This document shows positions 1-12,042 of a stretch of 64,000 bases of DNA, piece after piece. The notes beneath the pieces are model-generated. The model saw only the letters and a list, made by a program, of their open reading frames with translations, was not told the origin of the DNA and ran no database searches. The DNA is from Catenaria anguillulae PL171. Lineage: Eukaryota > Blastocladiomycota > Blastocladiomycetes > Blastocladiales > Catenariaceae. Each line of letters begins with the position of its first letter. Position 1 is the first letter of the stretch. The stretch covers positions 62,001 through 126,000 of the forward strand of contig MCFL01000021.1 in assembly GCA_002102555.1 (NCBI GenBank), in the 5' to 3' direction. A program made the translations under genes and the position numbers.

Positions 1-3000
1 GCGGCTACGCCGCTCAGTGGGTCGCCGTCCGCGCCCGCGCACAAGCAGCCTGCTGTTGGGTCTGGTGAGGCCAGTTTGGTATGAATGAGTTTTTTTTTTC
101 TTCTTTGCGCTTCTTGGTTTTCGTGTTCCCATTAGATTGCCCTGTTAGCTTCACCCACACTTTTTATTCCGACCCCCCTTTGTCGCTCCTGTCGCCGTCG
201 CATTTATCTCCTCGACGCCGTCTCCCGTATTCACCTCCTCGTCTCGTTAGCCCATCCGTAGCTCGTCTTTTCGCCTTTCCCTTTCCTGTACCATTTGCTG
301 CCCCTCTTTTTTTTTCTCTCTCTGTCGTCTCTCAGCCGGTTGCAGCCAGTCGCATGTCGACTCTCGTTTCCGGCTCTGCTCATTGTTCTGTGTTCTCATG
401 CATGCCCCCCGTTTCGTACATTTTTTTTTTCTTTGGCGTCGTTTGGGATCACCTTTCCCAACGGCATGGCACCCATTTTCATTTCGGTATCTATTGTTCC
501 CAAGTTGTGTGTTTTTCGTATTCCTTCTTCGATCGTCGTCGTTTCGCTTTGTCATCAAAAGATACTGTTCCCTGTTTTGGGTCATTTCGAAAAACAGTCT
601 CCCCATCCATCCCTCCCCTTCCCGCCACCCAATTCCTTCCTCTCATTTGTGCCATGCCGGACGGTGCCTGCCGTCAAACTTGCCATTCCACCTTGCTCGT
701 CTGTCTTTCCCTCACACTTTGCACTTTCCCATCTGCGTGTTGCGTGCTTGCTCGGGTTTGCTTGCCGGATCCCCTCGCCTTTTGCGTGCCTGCTCGGTGT
801 CCGCCATTTGCTTGTCGGTTCGATTGCCCACCGTTTGCGCATGGCCGGATATCTTGCGGGTCCGTTTGCGGTGTGGGTTGGTGCGTGCATGCAAGCCAAC
901 CAAGTTGCGAACGCAGCTGTGATTGGCTCTGTGCGATCGAAATGTTGGCGTGGAATCGTGCGAATGCCCAGGTTTGGCTGTCGGCGCTGTTTCGATGCCA
1001 GCGTGTGTACGAAATAGGGGGTTGGATGAGGACGGAGCCGGGGGGGCAATGGGACGTGAGCAACTAAGCTTGAGAGATTTTGGCAGTGAGCTTTTCATCC
1101 GGGCACAACAAGCACAGGCCTGCACTCCCAGTTTCGCTTTCAACTTCATATTTCTTCCGTTGGGGTTGGTATGCTCACCTTCATGACATTCCCGCTGCCC
1201 TTCCTTCAGAAGCAAGAAAAGCCTGTCACTGAGGCCAAGCAGCCAGAGCTCGACTCGTCCATTGATTCGACCCCGACTTCATCGACCGCTTCCCCGTCGA
1301 CCGTGGCCGATTCCGCCAACACGACCCTCTCTGCGGCTGACGAATCGCCCGTGTCTGCGTCCACGTCGGTGACGTCGTCATCGACCGAGGCCAGCCCAAG
1401 CAAGCCGACCAACGGCGACGGCGAAGGTTGGGTCCAGGTGGTGCGTACGCGCAAGGTGTCGAATGTAGCACGCACGCGCAAGACGTCCACGTCTGTTTCT
1501 GCGTCGGCCACGGCCGTTACGTCGACTGTCGATGCCGCGACGTCCACCATTTCTTCTCGCTCGTTGGACCTGAAGCCCGCTCCCAAGCCGCAGCCCGAGG
1601 TTGAGGAGGAGCCCACCACCACGTTTGCTCTTGACGAGGACCTGCTCTCGAACCCTCGCCGCCAAGCCCGGGTGCTGCGCGAGGACGAGGCGCCGTCCGA
1701 CGACGAAGACTACGAGGACGTGTACTCTGACGATGCGTGGTCGGACGATGAGCTTCCCGACGAGTTCCTCTCGTCGCTCGTCATTGTCACGCACCGCGTG
1801 CGCAAGCACGACGGCAACGACAAGGGGTACAACCTTGGGTTTGACCGCAAGGCCGCTGACGACGAATTCAACGATGCCATCAACGAGGGTTTGTACCAGT
1901 ACGAGCTGGCCCTTCGCAAGTCGGCTGCCGCAGCTGCTGCATCTACGTCGCAAAAGGTGATTACGGGCGTGCGTGAGCCCGTGGCTGCTGGCACCACCAT
2001 TGAGCCCGTCAAGTCGGACAAGGACAAGGCAAAGGCCGATGTGGCGTTCCCGACATTGCCGAGGCGATTGTCTGGATCCAAGGGCAAGAAGCCGCGCTTC
2101 TTCCCAGTTGCTGGTGCCCCCGTCGACAAGAATGCCGAAAAGCCGGATACCCGCCAGTACTATGCGACCGAGGCCGAGAGCGTTGGTTACGTGTTTTCGC
2201 CGGCCACGTCGCCGACGCACGGGTCGTTTGCCGAGGCTGCGCAGGCTGCGTCATCTGTGGCCGCCCAAGCCGCGTCCAAGTTGTCGCAGTCGTCGACGCC
2301 CGCGGCCGAATCGTCACTGTCGACATCGCAGGGCCAGGATTTGGCGCAAGAGTTGTTGCTCAAGATTGGCCAAGAGCATCCAAGCCACGAGCTATTGCGC
2401 GAGAATGGGTTTGTGCAGCACAAGTACTACAAGTACCATGCCAAGGCGCTCAAGGAACGCAAGAGGCATGGTGTTGGGTGCAGCGAGATGAACACCTTGT
2501 ACGTCCTTTTTCCCTCCTCGTACATTGTGCCTTTGCTGCAACAATACTAACCTTGCCTTGCTGGCAAACAGGTACCGCTTCTGGTCGCACTTCCTCCGCG
2601 ACCACTTCAACCGCAAGATGTACGCCGAGTTCCGCAAGCTCGCCCTCGAAGATGCAGCCCAGGGCTACCGCTACGGTGTTGAATGCCTGTTCCGGTTCTA
2701 CTCGTATGGTCTCGAGGCCAAGTTCCGCCCCGACGTGTATGCCGATTTCGAGGACTTGACGCTTGCCGATTACCAAGCACACATTGCCCGCCGTGCGGCC
2801 AACAAGGACGATTTCGCGCACGAGCTTCTGTACGGCCTCGAGAAGCTGTGGGCGTACTTGTTCTACCGCAAGGACAAGGTGGCCAACCCGATTGTCGTCA
2901 AGCCCGAATTGCAAGCTGCTTTGGATAAGTTCAAGAGTATTGCCGAGTTCAAGCGGTTTGCCGCACAGGCACAGCGGGCGGCCGCGGCAAGTGCAAAGAA

Positions 3001-3115
3001 GGACAAGGCGGCGGCATCGGCCACCAAGGCACTGAGGCGGACGTCGAATCCGCCAGTGATTTCCACACCGGTGGCGTCCATTTTGGACGACCGGGCGTTC
3101 CCGCCGCTCAAGTAA
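1..3115 (+). CDS. LARP1: LARP1-family La-related protein, 3' part (5' end outside window)
   Basis: Modelled as join(<1..78, 1210..2498, 2572..3115), 637 in-frame codons including the stop; the La motif should lie upstream of the window. The central part carries EGWVQV followed by a basic stretch, then an acidic region and a LIVTH-like block ending in INEGLYQYE, the same order as the middle region of animal LARP1. The C-terminus is a clear DM15 region: HELLRENGF...HKYYKYH and [16 protein letters not shown] (box A), [20 protein letters not shown] (box B) and [10 protein letters not shown] (box C). In known LARP1 proteins DM15 binds the mRNA cap and the adjacent 5' terminal oligopyrimidine motif. 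Intron 2499..2571 has donor GTACGT, a perfect TACTAAC branch site at 2545-2551 and acceptor CAG. The exon 1..78 and its long intron are less certain. The stop TAA at 3113 lies inside a GTAAGT. Confidence 0.88.
79..1209 (+). other. Long pyrimidine-rich intron of the LARP1 gene (inferred)
   Basis: The only frame-compatible link I see between the upstream low-complexity exon and the LARP1 exon at 1210 is a phase-0 intron with donor GTATGA and acceptor TTCAG. At 1131 bp it is more than ten times the typical intron length here. It is strongly T- and C-rich on the sense strand, with many TTTTTT and CCCC runs. No conserved protein is readable in it in any frame. It could instead hold an internal promoter or an alternative first exon. 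Confidence 0.5.
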
Positions 3116-3917
3116 GTTGGTTTCGGCTTTGGTTTCTCGGTTTTCTTGCTCATTTGCTTCCCTTGTCCCTCGCATTCTTGTCTTTGTTTGTTACCTTTGA
3201 TTTCATTTTCGACTTGTTGGTCTGCCTGTCCTGTTTTCTTTCTTAAGGTCGTGTTGCTGTACTTTTTTCTTTTCTTTCCTTTCTGGCCTTGGTTGGTCCT
3301 TGTCTTGAACTTGTCAAATTTTAGCTCCACTCTTCTCTTTGGCCGGCCTTGCACCCTTCTTGTTTCTGCTTGTTGGTTTCTTTCATTCGTTTCGCTGTTG
3401 TTTGCTTTCTTGCTTAAACCTCATAATCACTTGACGTTAAGGTCACAATATTTTACATATATGTATTGGCATTCTGTTAGCATCAGCGATTGTCGTCTCT
3501 TCATCCATGAGTTGTGCAGCAACAGATCATTTTGCACTCGTCGACTACGCTCCACGCAAGACGCAAGAGTGTGTTGAGTGGGGCTGCAAGTGAGGTCAGC
3601 TGAGCGTGCCAGCGCACAGGCCATGACGAGCGTGTTCGATCGCGCGCCTGTGTGTGTCCCAAGTTCAAGTTTGTGCACTCACAACCACTCGCTGGACTGT
3701 GCCATACATACCTGCCAAGAAAGTACATGCAACCTGTGGGCATACTGGCAGCAATCGAGCTGGTGGTGTCAATAAAGGAATCGAAAGCACGATAAGGAGG
3801 ACTGCTTCAGAGTCGACACATACAAGTTACACTGAACATGAATGACACGAGAACCAAAAAACCAAAAACACACGCAAGAGCACTCCAGCGATCGCCTCAA
3901 ACTACATAACCCGTAAT
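3116..3917. other. Convergent intergenic region, LARP1 3' UTR and bHLH 3' end
   Basis: The first 300 bases continue the sense-strand pyrimidine richness of the LARP1 gene. The remainder has mixed composition. I see no convincing coding region. An AATAAA on the plus strand at 3771-3776 is the likely LARP1 polyadenylation signal. Confidence 0.5.
3771..3776 (+). terminator. Candidate polyadenylation signal AATAAA for LARP1
   Basis: A canonical AATAAA lies about 655 bases after the LARP1 stop and 140 bases before the convergent bHLH stop. It is the only such hexamer on this strand in the gap that I noticed, so it is a reasonable but unproven end of the LARP1 transcript. Confidence 0.35.
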
Positions 3918-6900
3918 CTATCGCTCGGCCATCACCACATCCGTTGACGACGTCCCCGATGCATTCGACTTTGATACCTTCTGCACTACGGCCTTTGCCA
4001 CGGCCGGTGTGGACCCTGTGGCCTTGACCACCGCCGCCACCGCCTTTGCAACCATTCCATTTGCCTCCTGCCCCGTTGCCGCAACAGGCGAAGTCGTTGC
4101 AGGCGCCGACACGTCGCCCATGGAACTGGCAGCGGCCGACGCGGCCACGGGCTCGTCGCCTGCCACCATCAAAATCTCATCCGCAGCCTGCTGCTGCGCG
4201 GCCGCCGACTTCCACAGCGTCTCCTTGACGTACGTGAAAAAGATATCATCCGCACTCTCGAGCAAATCCGCCGGGACCGGCACCTGCGGCTGCGCCGCGG
4301 CATGCCCTTCCATCTGCTGCCTCTGCGCCAACTGCACCACAACTTCCCTCAACCTCCTCTCCCTACCAGCCAAAAACGCACAATAATCGTACGCGGCCTT
4401 GAGCACCATGATCTTTGAAATGCCCTTGCCCTCATTCTTTGCATCCCTGCGCTTCTTGCGCGACACGGGCGGCTGCGGCTCGATCGGATTGTACTTTGAG
4501 CGACGTGTCGTGACCGAGTTTTGCAACCCAGGCACGAGCCGGCGCAACTCGTCAAACCCGTCCTTCATGGCATTGCGCCGTTTCTGCTCGGCGTACCGGT
4601 GCGAGTTTTTGCGTGCCTCTGGGTCGTCGTCGTCGTCCATGTCGTCGTCGAATGACGCGCCGTTGGTCGTACGTGCGCCCGCAGATGCCGACGCCGACGC
4701 GCCGCCCGTACCGCCAGCGTGATTGCCTGGCTCATTGCCCGCGCCGCCGGGGCCAGGGAAGCCAAGGTAGTCGTGCAGGAGCATGCCGCCGCCAAGCCCA
4801 AGCGTCGAGTATCCGCCGAGCCCGGACAGGTTGATGAGGTGTGGCGGGTGTTGCTGGTGGTACGGGTGGTACGTGTGTGGAATGTCGATAGCGGGCGGTG
4901 GCAAGGGTGTTGGAAACGCGGGCGGGGCGCCGCTGCCGCCGCCGCCCATTGTCGAGTCGGGCATTGCGCCCGAGGTCGACGTGGCACTTGTCGGGTGGAT
5001 GGCGGGCGACACGAGCGACAGGTTGGGAGGCATTTGGCGGTAGGTGGCCGATTGCGAAGGGTGCATTTGGCCCGACGAGATTGGGTGCAAGGTTTGCGAT
5101 GTTGGGGTGGGAGGCATGGCCGGGGTGGGCGGCTGCTGATACGATGTTGTCGGCTGCGTAGATGAAGAGTTTGGACCAAGCGCATTGGCCGGCGTGAGTG
5201 GAACAGCACCAACAGGAACCATGGCCGGGGACGCTGTGGCTGCCGCTGCCGCTGCCGCAGCGACCATGTTGGGCGGTGAGTTTCTGCGCGGCCCAAGTGC
5301 AGGGGATCCGAGATTGGCAACCATGGCGGGTGACATGGGCGCCATCCGTGGCGATTGCCGCACGTACGGTGCAGCTGCGAGTTTGGACGCTTGTTTGGTG
5401 GCCGCTCGCCTGGTTGACGACGACGATCCCGTACTTGTGTGCTCAGCCGAGACGGGTTTACTGCCAATGAGCGGTCCAGGAGACGAAGAACTGCGCGCCG
5501 ACGACGACGACTCCTTTGCAAGCGACGAGGACGCCGGTGGAGGAAGTGCAGCGGGAGGAATGCGTGGGGAAGGCGAGTCGCTGCTGTTGGATTGGTGGTT
5601 GGGATGATGAGAAAATGAGCTGTTATTGTTCCATTGCTGCATCAGCGTCGAAGGCATGGCCGGATGAGGTGGATTGTTTGCATCGGTCGATCCGGCACCA
5701 CTCGACATGAGTGCTGCCGGTGTCACGGGCAGGTACGACTGCTGTTGCTGCTGTTGCGGCTGGTGCTGTTGGTGCTGTGCATCCTGAGTCTGGGTGTACT
5801 GGAATGGCTGCTCTGTCGGCGCCGGGAACGATTGCTGTTGTTGTGTCGACGGGTGCATTGAGGCCGTGTCGTGGTGATTGAGCCAGTCCATGTCCACATC
5901 CTGTGACTGGTGTTGATGCTGCATCGAGGCCGAGCCGTGATCGAGCTGAGCCGCTGGTGGGAGCGGTGGGAGAGCGTTCCCGGTTGCAGCTTGTGCCACG
6001 GTAGGCGAAGGGACAATGTAGGTTTGAAAGACGGGTGATGTCAGTGGCGAAAACGGCTCGTGCGCTTGCATCGACAGGCGCGAGAAGGCCTCGGATGGTG
6101 TGAAGGCATTTGGCGGAGCGTTGATGGGAGCAACAAATGGCTGGGAATTTGCTGACGAGTCAACGAGCAATCAAGAGGGCAAGCAGAGAAAAAAAAAAAG
6201 CGAATGACCAACGTACAGCATTGACATCAAGAGAAACGTTGCGCGACGCAACCAGATGTTGGGACCGATGACTGCCGAATCCCGTTGGCAACGGCGGATT
6301 GGTTCCCATGGACATGGGCGACGCCACAGCCGAGTGGATAGCACTGTTGACTGTACTGTGCACAATCGAATGGGCATGCTGCTGTTGCTGTTGTGCACCA
6401 CCACTCCCGTTTGCGACGGCGGCCGCCACAGCCGCCATTTCACGCTGCTGACGCTCCACCTCGGCGAGCTTGGTTTGCAAGAGTGCATTTTGCTGCGTCT
6501 GCTCTTCGAGTTTGCGCAGCAACAACTCTTGCGTGGCTTGGGTATTTGAGAAGGATTGTGCAAGAATGGCAAGCATGTCGTTGCCCGAGGGTGGTGCAGT
6601 TGCAGAATCCTGGTGCGAATTTTGGCGGGAATGCGAAGGGATGGGCGAAGGGCTCATGCCGTTGACCGAGGGGTTTGTCGGCGCAGGAATGGTTGCGGGC
6701 GGGTATTGCTGGTTGTGCTGGTGCGTCAAGGTCGAGTCGGCCGATGTTGGCGAGAGCAAGAAGGCAGAGAGATCATCGTGCTGTTGATGATGGTGGGCCC
6801 CATTGACGTGCACATGTTGCTGGTGCTGTTGCTGATTTGCGGAAGAGGAAGCAGCAGCCGCGGCCACGTTGCCCCACATCATCTGCGCTGGTGTCAACGA

Positions 6901-7227
6901 GTGCTGCTGCTGATGTGAGGCTGAGTACTGCTGGTACTCTGGGGCCGAGCCAAACGGCTGGTCGGAGCGGCCGTGGCCGTGGCCATGACCGCCATGTTGG
7001 GAGTGATACGACGATGATTGGTCCATGGCGCTGATACTGAGCGGTCCCAGAGCAGAAGCTGCCGATGAGCGGGACAAGGTTGATGGCTCTGGCGAGTCGG
7101 CAAACTGGAGAAACTGGTCGACGAGGCGCTGGTCCTGCTCCTGTTCCTCTTGGGGCTGTGGCTGTGGCTGTGGCTGCAACCTTGAAGAAGACGAGGGAGT
7201 GCGCTTACGATGGGGATTCTGATCCAT
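3918..7227 (-). CDS. Large Gln-rich bHLH transcription factor
   Basis: Modelled as complement(join(3918..6140, 6217..7227)), 1077 residues; the 76-bp intron has donor GTACGT and acceptor CCCAG and is phase 0. The N-terminal 340 residues and the central part are low complexity with Gln, His, Ser and Pro runs, typical of activation regions. The bHLH lies at about residues 845-945. The basic region reads NSHRYAEQKRRNAMK, which keeps the His-Glu-Arg positions of class B bHLH factors that bind CACGTG. Helix 1 is FDELRRLVPGL and helix 2 is ISKIMVLKAAYDYCAFL, followed by a short heptad-like extension. The loop between helices is unusually long (about 34 residues) and contains a basic SRKKRR patch that may act in nuclear import. 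The C-terminal 200 residues are Ala- and Ser-rich. The start is the first ATG before the polar N-terminus. The specific orthologue is not clear. Confidence 0.82.
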
Positions 7228-8950
7228 TGTGTTGCGTGATGTTGGTGGGGGAATCAGCGAATGAGGTGGATAGGCTATGCGATGGCGATACGGGAGAATG
7301 GTGTTCGTTGAGAAGCAGCAAGGATTCGCTCAGTGGGTTAGCGGCGAGGGTGGAATAGACGGCTAAGATTGGCGGCTGGACATGGATATCGATGGAGTGG
7401 AATGGAATGGAATGGGATTGAATGGATAGAATGGAGAGCAGTCGAGACGTTGCAGAGGGTTTGCCGGCCAAGATTGCCAGCGCAGGGCATATGTACATGT
7501 GTGGGTGGTGAGAGTGTGGGAGTGAATTCAACGTACATTGATACCGGCGATGTTGGCCGACGAACAATTGCAATGGGTGAGGTTTGGCGTGGGTGGTGTG
7601 GCGCGGTGGTGGCGGGTGCGAATGTGGTCGTCGATCGTGTCGTGTCCGGAATGGGATGATGTCAACGGGAACACATGATGTCGAAATGGGCCGAGCAGGC
7701 AAGCATGGCAGAGCCATACATACACCAGCGATGAACGAATGCGATTGGGAACGGAACGGGCAATAAATAGTGGGAATGTAAAGGGATTCAAGTTGAGCGG
7801 AATGGTCAGCTCATTTCTCGTTGACCGCGCCTGTTTGTCCTGTCTCGCGCTCCTTGCTCCTTGATCCAAGGGAAACATTGGGAACAAGGTCCATCCATCG
7901 TGGACGCCCAAACATACCTGGTACGACAAGCCGGTGTGTCGAGTGCAGCAGTCGAGGCTCTTAGTTGGTAGAAACGATCGAGCTGCCCGGGTCTACGAAT
8001 GTTCAGAACGACTGGAGAGACGGCGATGGATGGACGATGGACGGGTTGAACACGGTTGGGGAGGTTGATTTGATGTACCTGGGCCACAAGTTTGGCAGAG
8101 AATCGGCCGCAATTAATTGCCAATTGCTGGGAGAGGTGCAATAAGACGGCGCTGATTGAACGGTGAAGAATAGACCAAGCCGGGTTCAACACCTTGGCCA
8201 ACAAAACTGCGCCTTATCAACCACCAGCAGTGGATTCTGTCGCCACTTGTTGAAAATGAAAGGCCATGTGGCGACTGCCGACTGCTGGCGCAGCCGTGCA
8301 ACCCGGCCCGGTCCCATCGCTGCCAATAGGTATATGCAAGTGTCCCCACGACGACCCTCATATCACTGACCATTTTTCCATCATGTTCCCCAACTCGTCC
8401 ACAGACAAGCCGACCCGAGCTTTTCCGCGACTTGGGCAGCCAGTACCGCCAGGAAGCGTTCCCCACGATTTGTATCGGTATCTCCTTGTACATTAGCTTG
8501 GAAGGTACCGTTCGCGATCGTTGTCCTTGGGTACAAAAACACGTTTTCGGGCGGAAGCGGTGGACTTGTCTCACTTGGGTCCAGCGACGCGTATGTCATT
8601 GTTCGCACCCAATACCTGCTGCCGCCACAGGGCACGTGATCGTGGACCAGTTACTGGCATTGGCCACGAACACGTTTTTGATACCTCCAGGATCCTATAC
8701 CATGTCCGAAAGCTGACCTGGCGGCGTCCGTGGATGACGAAACAGCAGCTCCGCTGCTCTGAGCTCTATAATAGCTCCTCGATCAATGGGTCGCAATGTC
8801 AACGATGGTGGAAGCGGCCATGCATAGGAATACCTGTTGTACACCAATAAAGAAAAACCGATTCAAAGTATCTAGGAAACAACCACGTGAAGAAAACACC
8901 TTCTCCCAACACCGAATCCACTTGAGGTTTCGAGTGGTATCTATGTGCAC
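7228..8950. other. Intergenic region upstream of the bHLH gene
   Basis: About 1.7 kb between the bHLH start and the end of gene A, both on the minus strand, so it should hold the bHLH promoter and the gene A 3' UTR. It contains a GGAAT-type tandem tract near 7396-7434 and CACGTG E-boxes at 8633-8638 and 8884-8889. I could not support any gene here on either strand. Confidence 0.45.
7396..7434 (+). repeat. Short imperfect GGAAT tandem repeat
   Basis: The plus strand shows three perfect GGAAT-type units followed by degenerate copies (GGGATT, GAATGG, TAGAATGG). It lies about 170-210 bases upstream of the bHLH start codon. It is probably a simple microsatellite. Confidence 0.6.
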
Positions 8951-10816
8951 TCACCCAAAGCCCGACCCTCGCCTTGACTCGTCTCTGCTCCTTCCCACAA
9001 TTGCCGTCCCCCCACTACTCTGCAACTCGATCGTGCCCACCGTCCTCGTCGCCCCTCCGCCGCCCACGGCGCCCGCCTGACCCAGGCCCTGGCCCGCACC
9101 CACTGAATGATACGATAACGCCGAACTCACCTCGACCGTCCTCGTGGTTGCCATGCCGCCATTCCCATTTCCGCTCACACTCCCTCGCCCATGCACCACA
9201 GTCGACATGATGCCCGGCCCGCCTTGTCGCGTGCCGTTCCGCCGCCGCCGCGCTCGCCCACACGTCAGTATGCGCATGAGACGCGCAGGCGGTGTCCATT
9301 TGCACCATACGATCAGAAAGGGTGTGCGCCGGGCAACGTACCCGATATACATGAGAAGGCAGTAGAGGCATGCGATAATGGTGAATTCAGGGATTTGCGC
9401 CTATGCATTATGCATTGTGAATGGTGACCAAGACCAAGAGCATGTGGAAGTGAGCGACCTTCACGCCGACCAAGTCAAGGGAGAGTGCGAACGAGAAATT
9501 GTGTTGTTACGCACCACAAACTGGAGGAAAAAGACAATGACGCCCAGCACACCGGTGATGAACGTCACGACAAATGCAAGCTTATACGTCTTGACCATCT
9601 CCTGAATGTTTTGTGACGCCTTGGTCTGACGCGCTGTGCGCGTGGCCACTTGACCGGCAGCTGCGAGTTGCGAGCGTGTGCCAAAGGCGCTTGCACCGGT
9701 GCCTGTTGCGCCAAATGGTTGCTGCTGCTGCGTTGGACCACGGTTTGGTGCGAGCAAAAGCATGGCCGCAGGCGACGAAGTCGCGGCTGCCGGTCCGCCA
9801 GCCACGGGTGATGGCGAGGAGGACAATGGCTGCTGGTGGTGATGATGGTGTGGTAGCAGCTCAACCGTCGGCGATTGTGCGCCGCTCAGTGGTGTTGATG
9901 GTGACCGCTGCAGAAACCCACTGCTTCCAAACGAAAGAAAGAGTGCACGGGCTTTGTTGACGACCGCCGAGGTGCGCGTTGTTGCTCCTGGCGCTGCTGG
10001 CGTGCGAATCGCGTGGTTGTGGTTGGACATGACGGTTGACGGCGCAGACAGTTCGAGATGCCCGTGGATGTGCGTGAGTTTGTGGGCGGTAGCCCCGTAG
10101 AGTATCATGTCGATGACGAGATACGTTGGATAAAAGTGATGTTGGAAGGCAACCAGGTATTTTTGGCCTTGTGGGCACCGACGGTTGTGGGCCCTATCAG
10201 GGAAGAGAATTGAGTATCAGTATCTGGGGTGGAAGATGCAAGTATACGACACAGATGGTAGGCGAGGAAACCGAAACGACGAACGTGATCCAGCTCAGGA
10301 CGGTGTAAACGGCGAGCAAGCTGCAAAAGGTAATGAATACAGCATTCCATTGAGCTCGTCGCCGGCGCTTGATGGATGGAGTGGCCGCCTCGCCTTGCAG
10401 GTTGATTTGCAAGATGTACATTGCCTGATAAGCAGTCGTACATGACATGATCCACTGAAAGATGGACAGGACGACTACACACAACGGTCGCCGCTATAGT
10501 TCAGGTATATCCCGATTGCATGCCCGGAGCAGAAGACTGCCGCGGACGAACCTTCAGCTCCGACAAGTCCAAAGCAATTGCATTCCTCGCCGGGCGCAAA
10601 CCCTTCGCCAAAGACCGAGTTGACCTTGGAGAAGAGAAAGCCAAAGAACCAAAACCAAACCGATATTGTTTGCAAACTCGAGACGACCAAATAGGCTCGC
10701 GTTAGACGGAGGTTGAGCGGGTTGTTGATCTCGGGGGCGCGCCAGTATAGGAAGAACTCGAAGAGGATCAAAATGTTGAAGAGTGGGAATGCTAGAATTG
10801 CGGTCAAATAGTTCAT
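8951..10816 (-). CDS. Seven-transmembrane receptor-like protein A
   Basis: Modelled as complement(join(8951..9400, 9515..10193, 10285..10474, 10552..10816)), 527 residues; introns are 114, 91 and 77 bp with donors GTGCGT, GTTCGT and GTTCGT. Seven hydrophobic segments are visible: the AILAFPLFNILILFEFFLYW start, a VVSSLQTISVWFWFFGFLF helix, VVLSIFQWIMSCTTAYQ, a helix ending LAVYTVLSWIT, FYPTYLVIDMILYG, FITGVLGVIVFFLQFV, and IIACLYCLLMYIGYVARR. A long His-, Gln- and Ser-rich cytoplasmic-type loop separates helices 5 and 6, and a Gly-rich tail follows helix 7. Each helix aligns with gene B at 17113-18551, including the loop HNRRCPQG and the APEINNPLNLRL segment after helix 1, so the exon model is cross-checked by the paralogue. 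The topology is that of a G-protein-coupled receptor, but I do not recognise the family and see no ligand-class motif. Confidence 0.78.
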
Positions 10817-12042
10817 TCTGTAGGATGGGGTTCAGCAGCGCTGGAGGAGATGCAGTGTGTGTGATGGGCGATCCTTGCCTTCAGGTGGAACGGCGTCGGC
10901 GTGGGCAGCCGCAACGATGCTGCAATGAGTGAGAGGCACTTGATTGATGAGATGACCCCGGTTTCTGGTTTCAAGAATGCATGGAGTATTTGTCTGATCC
11001 GGTGAATAGAGGGCTCTCAATTCCAAAGCATCGTTGTACTATGAAAGAGTTGACAGAACACCAACACGAACGTGCTCGACGTATGTGTACAGTATCAACG
11101 ACGCGTCATTCACAACAGTCTCTTGGGAAGGTGGGAAGGCCTCGGAAGGGAACCCATCTGAATGCCCGTAACCACCCTCGGCTCGGCTCGGGATGTTAGA
11201 CCAAGGAAGTGTGAGCGTAGTGTGCACACAGATCCTCCATTTCGACCAATCTGAGCGAAAACTTGACTTTCAGACTTGGGGTGACGAACAGGAGCACTCT
11301 GAAACGAACACACTGAGGCTTGCTCGTGAGACATGCATGACGTATGAAGTGGTCGGTCAAAGACGAGGTCAAGATACGCCGGAAGAATGAAGCATTGAAG
11401 TCCCGGATTCACTTGCCGACCATTTTTCATGCATCTTGTTACGGATATTGCCTTTCGGTACCTAGTGGAAGCCCGGGTTTTCGTTGCGCACCAAAAGCGA
11501 GCCGCAGTATCATATCGGCGGCCCGTGTCGGCAGTCACACCAAGGGTTGTCTGTCGAGATCACGATCGAGTTATCATAAGTGGTGGGCAACATGACGGGC
11601 AGCGGCAGTGCGGCGGGGATTCATTCGAATTGCACTTTTGTTGTGGCGATTAAAGACTCAATGCAAACGATACAATCACACTTGAAGCAGCCATTCCCAT
11701 CGTACTGCTCGGGCCAAGCCTAGGACCACTTGCACTTTTCACGTATGTAATTTACATATGTACACAGTCGCGCCCCGCCAACCTCAACTTGAAAAAGCGA
11801 TCAGCAACTCAACTGGCACTTGCACGCGAGAGCAACAAGATGGTGCACTCACACTCACCGTGCCCACCCGCCTCGCCTCACTTGGCTCTCGATTGTGTTG
11901 ACTCTGAAATAGGAAAATCGGCCAGCCTGGCGCTGCCTTCCCACTTTGATTTCGACTCTCCGGCTCGGCCATGGCACTTTCAAGTTGACTCTTCTGGTTT
12001 CGGCTCATTCCAACCCTGCCCCAATCCCAACCAACAAGCACC
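10817..12042. other. Divergent intergenic region between gene A and the SH3 gene
   Basis: This 1.2-kb gap contains the promoters of gene A (minus) and of the SH3 membrane protein gene (plus). A short ATGTAATTTACATATGTA stretch near 11744-11761 is locally AT-rich. I see no gene, RNA or repeat that I can support. Confidence 0.45.

Noticed and set aside
81-1067. A 328-codon open frame with hydrophobic segments
   Set aside because: It is composed of Cys-, Ser-, Phe- and Pro-rich translation of a pyrimidine-rich tract, overlaps other open frames equally long, and interrupts the LARP1 exon continuity.
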